A stretch of 61,670 nucleotides of DNA from an uncultured Spirochaetaceae bacterium (GCA_944389065.1 CALXKZ010000057.1:1-61670), one strand, 5' to 3'. Positions 44,331 through 52,293 are shown, counted from the first letter of the stretch. Numbers and translations are program-made. The notes: a model not told the origin generated them from the letters alone.

Positions 44331-45028
44331 AAGCTATAATCGCAGGAACAGGAATAGAGAAAGATCCACGATTCAATGAAGGGATCATCATGAAAGAAAC
44401 ACGATTCGGAGATGCGTATTATGCTGAGCACAATGGTATAGTATTCCTCCCAAGGCATCTTCCAGGGCACAGGACAGCTCCTCATAGGATCAACTACAGG
44501 GCAAATATAGATCTATTGAGGATTCTCGGAGTCGATGGTGTCATATCAATATATGCAGTCGGTTCCATAACGAGGAAGCTTGTTCCTTCAGCTTTCGGGC
44601 TTGTGAAGGATTTCATTGATTTCACATATGGAAGGGGGAATACTTTCTTCACCGATTCCGTTGTGCACACTCCGATGATCAATCCCTTCGACAGCATTCT
44701 GAAAGGCCGATTTACCATGGAGGCTATAAAAGAAGGCTGTCCGATGGGCTATGAGACAATCTATGTGACAACCCAAGGTCCAAGGCTTGAGACTGCGGCA
44801 GAGATCGATGCCTACCGCCGTCTTGGAGCTGATGTAGTCGGGATGACGCTTGCTACCGAAGCGGAGCTTTTAATGGAGGCTGGTATTCCGAATGCTGCTG
44901 TTGCCTTCTCGATCAACTGGGCCGCCGGACTTGATATGGAAGGCGTATCATTTCTGGAAGATGAATCAATAGAGCGCATCACATCACGCATCATGCGTAT
45001 TGCTGTGAATGCACTTTCGGACAGATAG
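44327..45028 (+). CDS. mtnP: Methylthioadenosine phosphorylase-family protein, apparent CTG start
   Basis: A 233-residue purine nucleoside phosphorylase family 2 protein that splits methylthioadenosine or a related nucleoside with phosphate. It shows GTGIEKD (phosphate loop), FLPRHLPGH, HRINYRANI, TTQGPRLET and NWAAG. The first ATG (44390) would delete the conserved KAIIAGTG N-terminus. The frame is open back to a CTG at 44327 that overlaps the stop of the previous gene as CTGA, with AAAGG ten bases upstream, so CTG is the likely initiator. It follows the MtnA-like gene in the salvage operon. Confidence 0.84.
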   Translation: MKAIIAGTGIEKDPRFNEGIIMKETRFGDAYYAEHNGIVFLPRHLPGHRTAPHRINYRANIDLLRILGVDGVISIYAVGSITRKLVPSAFGLVKDFIDFTYGRGNTFFTDSVVHTPMINPFDSILKGRFTMEAIKEGCPMGYETIYVTTQGPRLETAAEIDAYRRLGADVVGMTLATEAELLMEAGIPNAAVAFSINWAAGLDMEGVSFLEDESIERITSRIMRIAVNALSDR

Positions 45029-45030
45029 CT

Positions 45031-45513
45031 ATGGAGATAAGACAATTCTGCAGGAACGATATACCGGCGATGATCGATATCTGGAATGAGATCGTAAGAG
45101 AGGGCGATGCCTTTCCTCAGGAGGAGACTCTTGATGAAGAGACAGGATTCTCCTTCTTCTCATCGCAGTCAAGAAGCGCTGTTGCTGTAGTCGAAGGAAA
45201 GGTAAGGGGACTTTATGTTCTCCATCCTAACAACATCGGAAGATGCGGACATATAGCCAATTCAAGCTATGCCGTATCATCATGCTCCAGGGGAGAGCAT
45301 ATCGGGAGGGCCCTTGTGCTTGATTCGTTGAAAGCGGCAGGGGATCTTGGTTTCAGGATCCTTCAGTTCAATGCTGTCGTGAGGACGAATACAGCGGCAA
45401 GGAAGCTCTATGAGGAGCTTGGATTCCATCCGCTTGGCATCATTGAGAAGGGATTCCGGATGCCGGATGGTGAGTACGAGGACATCTGTCCTTATTGGAG
45501 GGAAACGCTTTGA
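45031..45513 (+). CDS. GNAT-family N-acetyltransferase
   Basis: A 160-residue acetyltransferase with the GNAT fold. The acetyl-CoA loop is SRGEHIGRALV near residue 87 (R/Q-x-x-G-x-G/A form), followed by LQFNAVVRTNTAARKLYEELGF, the typical beta-5/alpha-4 region. The acceptor is unknown. It starts two bases after the phosphorylase stop and overlaps the following gene by four bases at a TTGA junction. Confidence 0.87.
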   Translation: MEIRQFCRNDIPAMIDIWNEIVREGDAFPQEETLDEETGFSFFSSQSRSAVAVVEGKVRGLYVLHPNNIGRCGHIANSSYAVSSCSRGEHIGRALVLDSLKAAGDLGFRILQFNAVVRTNTAARKLYEELGFHPLGIIEKGFRMPDGEYEDICPYWRETL

Positions 45514-46097
45514 AAGATCCGCTTGGACTATGGATGATGGATAATGCGGTGCTTTTCAGATATGCAGGTGAGATTCCCTGTATGAGGGAAAAAGCTTCTT
45601 CAGCCCTGCTTTCAGGCTCTGCTTCCGCATTCCTTTCTCCGCTTTACAGGACGCTGTATCCGGAGGCTACGATAACAGCAGTATCGGAGAACAAAGCCCA
45701 TCTTGATGCTGCCATGGAGGAAGAGCCCGGGCTCATTGCAATCGAAGGAAATCCTGCTGAGTATATCGGATCAGGATTTGATATAGCGGTCTCTGTTCTT
45801 TACATGCAGTGTCTGGATACAAGGGAGCTTACGCCATACCTTTTCAATCTATCGGATTCGCTTTCAGCTGGAGGGAATCTCTATCTTTCATTTCCTGCGA
45901 CGATGAAGTATGAGCTCTCCCCTAAGAAAAAGCAGCAGTCCTGGTACTCAATGGATGAGGATGTCTTCTTCAAACGGTATATGCCTGATGATGTGATGAA
46001 AGCTCTTTCGATGATCGGCTTCGATATCCGTGCAGTAGAAAAAGATCATGTTCCTGATCTTGATGATGTGGTTTCCATCCATGCAATAAGGCGATAA
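45510..46097 (+). CDS. Methyltransferase-like protein, unknown function
   Basis: A 195-residue protein with a pattern like a class I SAM methyltransferase: strand segments TITAVSENKAHLD, GLIAIEGNPAEY and FDIAVSVLYMQCLD, then SAGGNLYLSFP. The glycine-rich SAM loop is not clear, so activity is uncertain. The start is TTG at 45510, eight bases after GGAGG and overlapping the GNAT stop. It ends the salvage operon. Confidence 0.6.
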   Translation: MKDPLGLWMMDNAVLFRYAGEIPCMREKASSALLSGSASAFLSPLYRTLYPEATITAVSENKAHLDAAMEEEPGLIAIEGNPAEYIGSGFDIAVSVLYMQCLDTRELTPYLFNLSDSLSAGGNLYLSFPATMKYELSPKKKQQSWYSMDEDVFFKRYMPDDVMKALSMIGFDIRAVEKDHVPDLDDVVSIHAIRR

Positions 46098-46175
46098 TGT
46101 GCAGTTCTGTGCAGATTGTGTGATGTTTGCCATTTTCAGCTGAGAAAGTGCTATCTTCTGTTCTGGAGGTCGGAA

Positions 46176-46571
46176 ATGAGAAAGAGCGCGATAGCAATGC
46201 TTGTCATCTCGATTATTCTGCTGATTGCAGGTATAGGACTTGTTTCCTATGGTATATATCTGAACGTGCCCCACAGCACGGTATACAGCTATGGGAATGG
46301 CCATTTCTCATACTCATACAGAGCCGTATGGTCAAGCCAGAGCGTGTCGGGTGTCCCTTTTACGGAAGCCGGCCGTCTTCTCTTTGATGCCGGGCTTCTA
46401 TCAATGGCCGTATTTGTCATCCTCCTGGTACATAAGCCTGAAGACAGAGTTCTTAAGGAGAAGGAGAAGAAGGCCAACGGAATTGAAAGAGAGAAGGCAA
46501 AGCAAAGTGCGGAGGATGCTGTGGTGCATGATCCGGCAGAGACTGCGGAACCGCATAAGGACAATCCATGA
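46176..46571 (+). CDS. Small membrane protein, unknown
   Basis: A 131-residue protein with two membrane helices (about 5-28 and 68-87), a Tyr/Ser-rich extracytoplasmic loop between them and a charged Lys/Glu-rich tail. No family is recognised. GGAGG lies eight bases before the ATG. Confidence 0.65.
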   Translation: MRKSAIAMLVISIILLIAGIGLVSYGIYLNVPHSTVYSYGNGHFSYSYRAVWSSQSVSGVPFTEAGRLLFDAGLLSMAVFVILLVHKPEDRVLKEKEKKANGIEREKAKQSAEDAVVHDPAETAEPHKDNP

Positions 46572-46633
46572 TGTTGACCTGAGCGCATTCATGCGCTATA
46601 GTCTTTGGGAAAGTTCTATTCAAGGAGAATGAT

Positions 46634-46798
46634 ATGTCCAAAGCACATAGAGGAACCGGTATCCGCGATCAGTTCAACAATGGCAGAGCAACTTGCCCAG
46701 TCTGTGGCAGAACAGCTATCAAGTGCCTTTATGAGAAGGAGATTGACGGAAACAAGGTCAAGATCTGCAAGGAATGCAATTCCAAGCTCTCCAAGTAA
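46634..46798 (+). CDS. 54-residue zinc-ribbon protein
   Basis: A short gene with an excellent AGGAG ribosome site six bases before the ATG. The product has two CxxC pairs, CPVC (21-24) and CKEC (45-48), separated by a 20-residue basic hairpin, so it is a single small zinc ribbon. The N-terminus (MSKAHRGTGIRDQF) is basic. It probably binds RNA, the ribosome or a protein partner; I recall similar small proteins in spirochaetes, but function is unknown. It ends one base before the next start codon. Confidence 0.78.
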   Translation: MSKAHRGTGIRDQFNNGRATCPVCGRTAIKCLYEKEIDGNKVKICKECNSKLSK

Positions 46799-46799
46799 T

Positions 46800-47228
46800 A
46801 TGGCATTCTTCAGGAAGAAGAGGGAGAGCGATGAGATGAGGGAGTACTTTGGTACGCCCTCATTTTCATTTGGCATCAATGGCCTTGAAGCAGAGGCCGT
46901 ATCCTCTCCGGATGATGTGAAGAGAAGAATCAGGGAGAGCAGGAATGCTGGAATCATTTTCATTCCGTCACAGGAAGTCCTTAGATCGCCAAGGAAATGG
47001 ATAGCTTCATTTTCCGATGCTGGATACCTTGTCATAATCGGAAGAAAAAGCATTCCTGAGTTCAGGGCCTTTCTCAGACTGGCTGAGAATCTGGTATTCT
47101 CCCCTGTTCCCAAATCACTTTCATCGGTCTTCATGGAGGAGAGTATGGAAAGGGCTCTGGAGCTTATCCATGGAGCAGGATTCAAAGATGAAAGCATATT
47201 GATGCTGAAAGCGGGAGGCAAAGAATGA
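46800..47228 (+). CDS. Conserved-context protein of unknown function
   Basis: A 142-residue protein with no recognised family. It has a basic start, then alternating helix and strand segments (AGIIFIPSQEV, GYLVIIGRK) and ends in a helix. The ATG starts one base after the zinc-ribbon stop without its own Shine-Dalgarno sequence, and the stop overlaps the yicC-like start as ATGA, so its translation is coupled on both sides. Confidence 0.7.
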   Translation: MAFFRKKRESDEMREYFGTPSFSFGINGLEAEAVSSPDDVKRRIRESRNAGIIFIPSQEVLRSPRKWIASFSDAGYLVIIGRKSIPEFRAFLRLAENLVFSPVPKSLSSVFMEESMERALELIHGAGFKDESILMLKAGGKE

Positions 47229-48085
47229 GAAGCATGACAGGCTATGGCCATGGCGTGTGGCGCTCTGATGATTATATCATCGAATGCGATATAAAGAGCT
47301 ATAACAACCGCTATCTGGATGTGATAAAGAATATCTCATCACAGCTGTCACCGTATGAAAGCTATATCGATGGAGAGGTGAAGAAGGTGGCGAACCGCGG
47401 GCACGTTGAGGTCTCTGTGAGACTCAAGGTCCTCCGCTCCGATATCTCTCTTATAATTGATCACGGACTGGTTGAGGCATACAGCAATGCATTCAGGACC
47501 ATAGCAGAGGCATCTGGATGCGCTATCAACCTTTCAGACTACCTCTCTGTCGACGGGATTCTGACTTCTGACCGCTCTGGATCATCTGAGATCTACAGGG
47601 AAGGTCTGGAGAAAGCCCTTGGGGAAGCTCTTCAGATGCTCTCTGCTGAGAAGGACAGGGAAGGAGAGGGCACGAAGAAGGATCTTGAGAGGCTTGGGAA
47701 TGAATTCGCGGCATCCCGTCTGCTGATTGAAAGGAAAAGCGGTGAGCTTGAAGAGCATTACAGGACCCTTCTGGAGGAGAAGTATCTTGCGCTCACCGGC
47801 GAGAAAGCCGGCAGCATGGATTTCATGTCGGAGCTTGGCGCGATTCTTGTCAGATACTCGATCAATGAGGAGATATCAAGACTGGGAGTGCACATCGCAG
47901 AGTACAACAAGCTCCTCGAGTCCTCCGGACCATGCGGAAAGAGGCTTGATTTCCTATGCCAGGAGATGCAGAGAGAGTGCAATACGATCGCATCCAAGAG
48001 CCAGCTTGCTGAGATCAACCTGCTAGTTGTCAGCATGAAGGATAATATCGAGAATATAAGGGAGCAGGTGAGGAATATCGAATAA
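47225..48085 (+). CDS. YicC/YloC-family endoribonuclease
   Basis: A 286-residue YicC-like protein. It begins with the signature MRSMTGYG, has the SYNNRYLD segment near residue 27, a long central helical region and the C-terminal DUF1732 domain with KRLDFLCQEMQRECNTIASK. YicC proteins are RNases implicated in RNA decay. It overlaps its upstream neighbour by four bases and the CMP kinase gene by one base, forming a tight operon. Confidence 0.92.
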   Translation: MRSMTGYGHGVWRSDDYIIECDIKSYNNRYLDVIKNISSQLSPYESYIDGEVKKVANRGHVEVSVRLKVLRSDISLIIDHGLVEAYSNAFRTIAEASGCAINLSDYLSVDGILTSDRSGSSEIYREGLEKALGEALQMLSAEKDREGEGTKKDLERLGNEFAASRLLIERKSGELEEHYRTLLEEKYLALTGEKAGSMDFMSELGAILVRYSINEEISRLGVHIAEYNKLLESSGPCGKRLDFLCQEMQRECNTIASKSQLAEINLLVVSMKDNIENIREQVRNIE

Positions 48086-48618
48086 TGAGAATAGCAATAT
48101 CATCTAGAAGCGGCTGTGGTAACACCACTGTGACAAAGCTTGTGTCTGAGCGCCTTGGCTTTCCTATGATCAACTTCACATTCCGGCAGATGGCGAAAGA
48201 AAGAGGTGTTGATTTCTGGGAATTCTGCCGTATGGCAGAGAAGGACTTTGAGATCGACAAGGAACTTGACAGAAGACAGGTTGAGATGGCTATGGCTGTT
48301 CCTGACTGCGTTCTTGGTTCCCGTCTTGCGATCTGGATGCTTGAGAAAGCTGATCTGAAGGTTTATCTGACTGCCTCCCCGGAGACAAGGGCAAGAAGAA
48401 TCCAGAAAAGGGAAGGTGGTACATTTGATGAGCGCTACTCTGAGACAATACGCCGTGATATGAATGACAGCGCAAGATATCAGAAGATCTACGGTATAGA
48501 TAATACAACCCCGGAGACAGTTGCTGATCTTGTGATCGAAACTGATTCAAGATCGCCGGAAGAGATCGTAAGCATGATTGTTGATAGGGCTGAAGCAATA
48601 ATCGGCAAGCATATCTGA
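48085..48618 (+). CDS. Cytidylate kinase, archaeal/spirochaete-like type
   Basis: A 177-residue P-loop kinase that probably phosphorylates CMP or dCMP. The nucleotide loop reads SGCGNTT (residues 9-15), so the usual Walker Lys is Asn; archaeal CMP kinases similarly have Thr there. Further features are the FRQMAKERGVDFWEFCRMAEKD helix, the ARRIQKREGG lid and a C-terminal helix. It is the last gene before a tRNA gene. Confidence 0.84.
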   Translation: MRIAISSRSGCGNTTVTKLVSERLGFPMINFTFRQMAKERGVDFWEFCRMAEKDFEIDKELDRRQVEMAMAVPDCVLGSRLAIWMLEKADLKVYLTASPETRARRIQKREGGTFDERYSETIRRDMNDSARYQKIYGIDNTTPETVADLVIETDSRSPEEIVSMIVDRAEAIIGKHI

Positions 48619-48696
48619 ATCTTAGAAGCCTGAGGTTCTCTGCGGGCCTTGGGCTGCCTTCCTTCTGTTTTCAGCTGGAATATAATCGGATAGTAC

Positions 48697-48725
48697 TTGC
48701 AAGAAGATTCCAACTATGCTAATGT
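48697..48725 (+). promoter_or_regulatory. tRNA-Val(UAC) promoter
   Basis: TTGCAA (48697-48702), a 17-base spacer ending in TGC and TAATGT (48720-48725) lie ten bases before the tRNA. The second tRNA-Val uses the same -35 hexamer and spacing. Confidence 0.65.
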
Positions 48726-48735
48726 AGCCTAGTCC

Positions 48736-48807
48736 GGAGGATTAGCTCAGCGGGAGAGCGCTTGCCTTACAAGCAAGATGTCACAAGTTCAATCCTTGTA
48801 TCCTCCA
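48736..48807 (+). tRNA. tRNA-Val(UAC)
   Basis: A 72-nt cloverleaf: acceptor GGAGGAT/ATCCTCC, D stem GCTC/GAGC, anticodon stem CTTGC/GCAAG with loop CTTACAA (anticodon TAC, valine), T stem ACAAG/CTTGT with loop TTCAATC. The discriminator is A, and CCA is not encoded. Confidence 0.95.
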
Positions 48808-48816
48808 TCTTACTGG

Positions 48817-48839
48817 CTCCTTACAATGTAAGGAGTTTT
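48817..48839 (+). terminator. Terminator after tRNA-Val
   Basis: CTCCTTAC, AAT loop and GTAAGGAG form an 8-bp stem followed by TTTT, ten bases after the tRNA. Confidence 0.88.
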
Positions 48840-48883
48840 CCTTTTCACGGAGCTTTCTGTGTACCGTTTCTGTACCAGAGCCA

Positions 48884-49267
48884 TCATACTGTCAGTTCGA
48901 TCTGGTTCCCTTCCATGTCGGCTATGCAGCTCTCATAATAGCCATCCCCGGTTATCCGCGGACCGCTTATTACCCTGTATCCATCCTTTTGAAGGATAGC
49001 AGTAAGCTCATCGACCTTCTTTTCGCTGCCAACGGAGAATGCTATATGGGCAAATCCTGTTCTGGCCATGGATTTGGGATCATCCTTCATATCAGGTCTG
49101 GTCATGATCTCAAGGGAGGCTCCATCATCAAATGAGAGGAAATAGGATCGGAAATCCGTTCTCGGGTTATGATAGCAGTCATTCGCTGTGGCTTTGAAAT
49201 ATCTGCAGAAGAAATCCTTCGCTTTTTCCAGATCAGTTACATACATTGCAATGTGTCCAATCTTCAT
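48884..49267 (-). CDS. VOC/glyoxalase-fold protein
   Basis: A 127-residue vicinal-oxygen-chelate protein with two beta-alpha-beta-beta-beta modules: MKIGHIAMYVTDLEKAKDFF at the start and GFAHIAFSVGSEKKVDEL in the second half, ending in a DMEGNQIEL strand. Metal-ligand positions (His4, Glu52-region, His73-region, Glu near 124) look intact. Members include glyoxalase I and resistance proteins; specificity is unknown. The ATG at 49267 stands directly behind a TATAAT box with no Shine-Dalgarno sequence. Confidence 0.87.
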   Translation of the reverse strand: MKIGHIAMYVTDLEKAKDFFCRYFKATANDCYHNPRTDFRSYFLSFDDGASLEIMTRPDMKDDPKSMARTGFAHIAFSVGSEKKVDELTAILQKDGYRVISGPRITGDGYYESCIADMEGNQIELTV

Positions 49268-49273
49268 ATGATG

Positions 49274-49279
49274 ATTATA
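49274..49279 (-). promoter_or_regulatory. -10 box abutting the VOC gene
   Basis: On the minus strand a perfect TATAAT ends six bases before the VOC start codon. The -35 region is weak. Confidence 0.5.
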
Positions 49280-49316
49280 ATACCTAACCATTGCATTCTG
49301 ATGGAATCGGATGCAT

Positions 49317-49346
49317 GTTGACTAATAGAAGTCAACCGAGTATCCT
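49317..49346 (+). promoter_or_regulatory. EamA promoter with palindromic operator
   Basis: TTGACT (49318-49323), 17 bases and TATCCT (49341-49346) form a promoter. A perfect palindrome GTTGACT-N6-AGTCAAC (49317-49336) covers the -35 hexamer and spacer, as expected for a repressor site. Confidence 0.6.
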
Positions 49347-49354
49347 CCATTCAA

Positions 49355-49374
49355 GCCGGGACGACCGGCCTTTT
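49355..49374 (+). terminator. Terminator-like hairpin in the EamA leader
   Basis: GCCGG, GACGA loop and CCGGC followed by CTTTT sit almost at the predicted transcription start (about 49353) and before the EamA ribosome site. It could be an attenuator or a 5' stabilising hairpin. Confidence 0.5.
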
Positions 49375-49398
49375 ACTTTGATTATCGGAAGGTTCATG

Positions 49399-50331
49399 AT
49401 GGAAAAAAGCAAACTTACGCAGCTTCCTGCTGTATTCCTGCTTGCGATGCTCAGCTGCTTTCTCTGGGGAAGCGCGACACCAGCGATCAAGATCGGTTAT
49501 GAAATGTTCGGAATCGCATCATCTGATACGATATCCATCATTCTCTTCGCAGGAATAAGGTTCTTCCTTGCTGGAATCCTTGTGATTCTGATCCAGTCGC
49601 TTCTTGCAGGGCATTTCATCAAGCCGGAGAAAGGCTCATTTCCCTCGATCTTCAAGCTGAGCTTTGCCCAGACAATGTTCCAGTATTTCTGTTTCTATGT
49701 CGGACTTGCCCACACAAGCGGTGTGACAGGAACCATTCTCTCAGGAACCTCCGGCTTTTTCTCAATCCTTCTTGCAAGCCTTCTTTTCAGATTCGAGAAG
49801 CTCACGCCATCGAAGATCATAGGCTGCATCATGGGACTTATTGGTGTTGTCGTGATGAATGTCTCTCTTGAGGGAGGCGCATCATTCCATTTTGCCCTCA
49901 ATGGAGAAGGACTTGTGCTTCTTGCCTCCATAAGCCTTGCTGTATCAGGAATCCTCTCAAAGAAGTATTCCACGAAATTCAGCGTTGTCATGCTCAGCGG
50001 CTATCAGTTCCTGCTGGGTGGCTTCGTGATGATGGCAGTTGGTCTTGTCCTTGGTGGAAGAATCAATCTTCCCCATTATTTCTCCGCATATGTCCTTCTG
50101 CTTTATATGGGTCTTATCTCTGCAGTAGCGTACTCTGTGTGGGGAATCCTTCTGAAATACAATCCCGTGAGCCGTGTCACGATCTTCAATTTCCTCACTC
50201 CGCTTTTCGGAGTCCTGCTTTCAGCCATTTTCCTCGGAGAGGTTGATCAGGCGCTGCAGCTGAACAAGCTTCTTGCCCTCCTTTTTGTCTGCTGTGGAAT
50301 CTATGTCGTGAATAGACGGCAGAGTTCCTGA
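49399..50331 (+). CDS. EamA/DMT-family transporter
   Basis: A 310-residue drug/metabolite transporter with ten predicted membrane helices in two EamA repeats (about 12-150 and 165-300). The first repeat includes FLWGSATPAIK and the second SAVAYSVWGILLKYNPV, with FLTPLFGVLLS before the last helices. The substrate is unknown. GGAAGG lies six bases before the ATG at 49399, which is preferred over the adjacent ATG three bases earlier. Its promoter carries a palindromic operator and an early hairpin, so expression is probably controlled. Confidence 0.9.
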   Translation: MEKSKLTQLPAVFLLAMLSCFLWGSATPAIKIGYEMFGIASSDTISIILFAGIRFFLAGILVILIQSLLAGHFIKPEKGSFPSIFKLSFAQTMFQYFCFYVGLAHTSGVTGTILSGTSGFFSILLASLLFRFEKLTPSKIIGCIMGLIGVVVMNVSLEGGASFHFALNGEGLVLLASISLAVSGILSKKYSTKFSVVMLSGYQFLLGGFVMMAVGLVLGGRINLPHYFSAYVLLLYMGLISAVAYSVWGILLKYNPVSRVTIFNFLTPLFGVLLSAIFLGEVDQALQLNKLLALLFVCCGIYVVNRRQSS

Positions 50332-50348
50332 AAATATTCTCTATGTGA

Positions 50349-50368
50349 TCCTGCCATTTCCGGCAGGA
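50349..50368 (+). terminator. Hairpin after the EamA gene
   Basis: TCCTGCC and GGCAGGA form a 7-bp stem with a 6-base loop shortly after the stop. No T-run follows, so termination is uncertain. Confidence 0.35.
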
Positions 50369-50459
50369 CGCATATAATCATCTTCCATTGCTCCCATAGA
50401 GCGAATTCCTGACGTATATTCCGACGCCTCTGAAATAGCGGCTTTCAACTTTCCTTCAG

Positions 50460-51308
50460 TTGGGTTATCTTTTAGCTGTGGTTGATCGCTATATTGTTCT
50501 CTTTTTCATTTTCTCGATTCTCGGGTATATCTCAGAGGTGATTTACTGCTCTGTCCCCGCACGCAGATTTGTCAACCGTGGCTTCCTTTACGGACCATAT
50601 CTTCCCATATATGGTTCAGGGGCCATGATCGTGCTTGTGCTTCTGGATCCGGTTGCGGACAATCCTCTTCTTGTATTTCTTTTCGGGATGGTCCTTACAT
50701 CGGTTCTTGAGTACTTCACATCCTGGGCATTGGAGAAGCTCTTCTCCGTCAAGCTATGGGATTATTCAAAGCACAGGGTGAATATAAATGGCAGGGTATG
50801 TCTGCTCAATTCCACGCTCTTCGGCATAATGGGACTTGCCCTTGAGTACATCGTCTATCCGCCTCTTTCTGATATCATCGACAGGATTCCATACATTGCA
50901 ATGCACTATGCCGCCTATCTCATCGCTGTAGTGATGAGCATCGATGCGACTCTCTCTGTCATGAAGATGAAGTCCTTCAAAGATGGCCTTGAGAGAATCC
51001 ATAGAGCAAGAAGAAGGGCAGAGGAGAAGATCAGAGCTCTCGAGGGAGAGGGCAAGGCAGAGCTTGCATCTGAGCTTAAGGCAAGGCTTGAGCAGAGCAT
51101 TGCAGAGGCTGCGGAGGAGTTCAGACTCCGCTCAAGGCATATCGTGCTTGCAAATCCTTCCATGACTGCAAGGAGTGAAGAGATCCAGCATGATATCGCG
51201 GTTCTTTCAAGCTGGGTCAGGGAAAGAAGGGATCTCAGGCGGAAATACAAAGAGGATCTGAAAGCAATGAACCGTGAGCACATAGATCAGATAAGGAAGA
51301 ACAAATGA
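50460..51308 (+). CDS. Putative ABC transporter permease family (CmpB/DUF1113-like) protein
   Basis: A 282-residue protein with an N-terminal membrane region of about five helices and a long charged coiled-coil C-terminal tail (from about 175). Segments SILGYISEVIYCS, NRGFLYGPYLPIYGSGA and the EYFTSWALEKLF...WDYS region match the ABC_trans_CmpB family (PF06541). Despite the name, a transport role is unproven. The start is uncertain: TTG at 50460 has no clear ribosome site, and GTG at 50478 is possible. It overlaps the yggS-like gene by four bases. Confidence 0.82.
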   Translation: MGYLLAVVDRYIVLFFIFSILGYISEVIYCSVPARRFVNRGFLYGPYLPIYGSGAMIVLVLLDPVADNPLLVFLFGMVLTSVLEYFTSWALEKLFSVKLWDYSKHRVNINGRVCLLNSTLFGIMGLALEYIVYPPLSDIIDRIPYIAMHYAAYLIAVVMSIDATLSVMKMKSFKDGLERIHRARRRAEEKIRALEGEGKAELASELKARLEQSIAEAAEEFRLRSRHIVLANPSMTARSEEIQHDIAVLSSWVRERRDLRRKYKEDLKAMNREHIDQIRKNK

Positions 51309-51970
51309 CTGAATACAGGAAAGTCCATGATGAGGTAGAAGCTGTTTCCTCAGGAAAGGCAGTGCTTGTAGCGGTCTCGAAGCTGCATCCTTATGATGCT
51401 GTCCTTGAGGCATATTCTGAAGGAGCAAGGATCTTCGGAGAGAACAGGGTGCAGGAGATTGAATCGAAATTTCCTCTTCCGGAGCAGAGACCGGAGGGAA
51501 TGGAGGTGTATCTTATCGGCCAGCTGCAGCGGAATAAGGTCAGGAAAGCCGTTGCTCTTGTATCAAGGATAGAGAGCGTTGACAGCATGCCTCTGATTGC
51601 AAAGATAGAGGAAGAGGCGGGAAAAATCGGCAAGACTATCGATGTGCTTCTTGAACTCAATAGCTCCGGCGAGGAGCAGAAGGCTGGCTTCAGATCAGCC
51701 GATGAGCTTTTTGATGCTGCAGAGCATATAATCTCATCATGCCCGCACATCAGGCTGCGCGGTGTTATGACTGTCGGGCCTCTTGGCTATGATCATGAAC
51801 GCAACTGGGAGGCATTCACAGCCACAAGGAAAGCCTTTGATCGGGTTTCTTCCCTTTCTGATGATATAGATGTACTATCTATGGGAATGTCCGCAGACTG
51901 GAAGGAAGCTCTTGAGGCTGGATCGAATGAGGTACGGATCGGTACTGCGATATTCGGGGAGCGACAATGA
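51305..51970 (+). CDS. YggS/PLPBP-family pyridoxal phosphate homeostasis protein
   Basis: A 221-residue fold-type III PLP-binding protein. The PLP lysine is in VAVSKLHP near residue 26; further family segments are FGENRVQEIESK, LIGQLQRNKVRKAV, and the phosphate-binding SMGMSADWKEALEAGSNEVRIGTAIFG at the end. It has no known enzymatic activity and buffers PLP and amino-acid pools. The overlaps with both neighbours are four bases long, indicating cotranscription. Confidence 0.93.
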   Translation: MTEYRKVHDEVEAVSSGKAVLVAVSKLHPYDAVLEAYSEGARIFGENRVQEIESKFPLPEQRPEGMEVYLIGQLQRNKVRKAVALVSRIESVDSMPLIAKIEEEAGKIGKTIDVLLELNSSGEEQKAGFRSADELFDAAEHIISSCPHIRLRGVMTVGPLGYDHERNWEAFTATRKAFDRVSSLSDDIDVLSMGMSADWKEALEAGSNEVRIGTAIFGERQ

Positions 51971-52293
51971 GACGCCTAATCGCACTGCTTCTTGCTGTAC
52001 TGATGATCATGCCGCCATTGGCTGCTGATCCTATAGAGTATGAGTATGAACCATATACCGAGGAGGAATTCCCGATCTGGTCCCTTGAGATGAGAAGGGC
52101 GGAATCGATCTTCTTCGGATCGCTTGTAATCACATTCCCGGTGGCGATGGGCGTTTATTCATTGGCATCTATGCTTGGCATGCCAGGTCCATCGGAGGAG
52201 TACCAGAAGGTACTGATACAGGCGGGAATAGCCGCTGGTCTGTCCCTTATAATAGCAGGTACGGACTGGATACTCGGGAAGGTCGGCAATTGA
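51967..52293 (+). CDS. Small exported membrane protein, unknown
   Basis: A 108-residue protein with a cleavable-looking signal peptide (about 1-20), an acidic segment (IEYEYEPYTEEEFP) and two membrane helices (about 48-68 and 84-102). No family is recognised. It overlaps yggS by four bases and the pseudouridine synthase gene by four bases (TTGA). Confidence 0.7.
   Translation: MRRLIALLLAVLMIMPPLAADPIEYEYEPYTEEEFPIWSLEMRRAESIFFGSLVITFPVAMGVYSLASMLGMPGPSEEYQKVLIQAGIAAGLSLIIAGTDWILGKVGN

Noticed and set aside
49355..49374. Riboswitch upstream of the EamA transporter
   Set aside because: The leader is too short for an aptamer; only a simple hairpin with a T-run is present.
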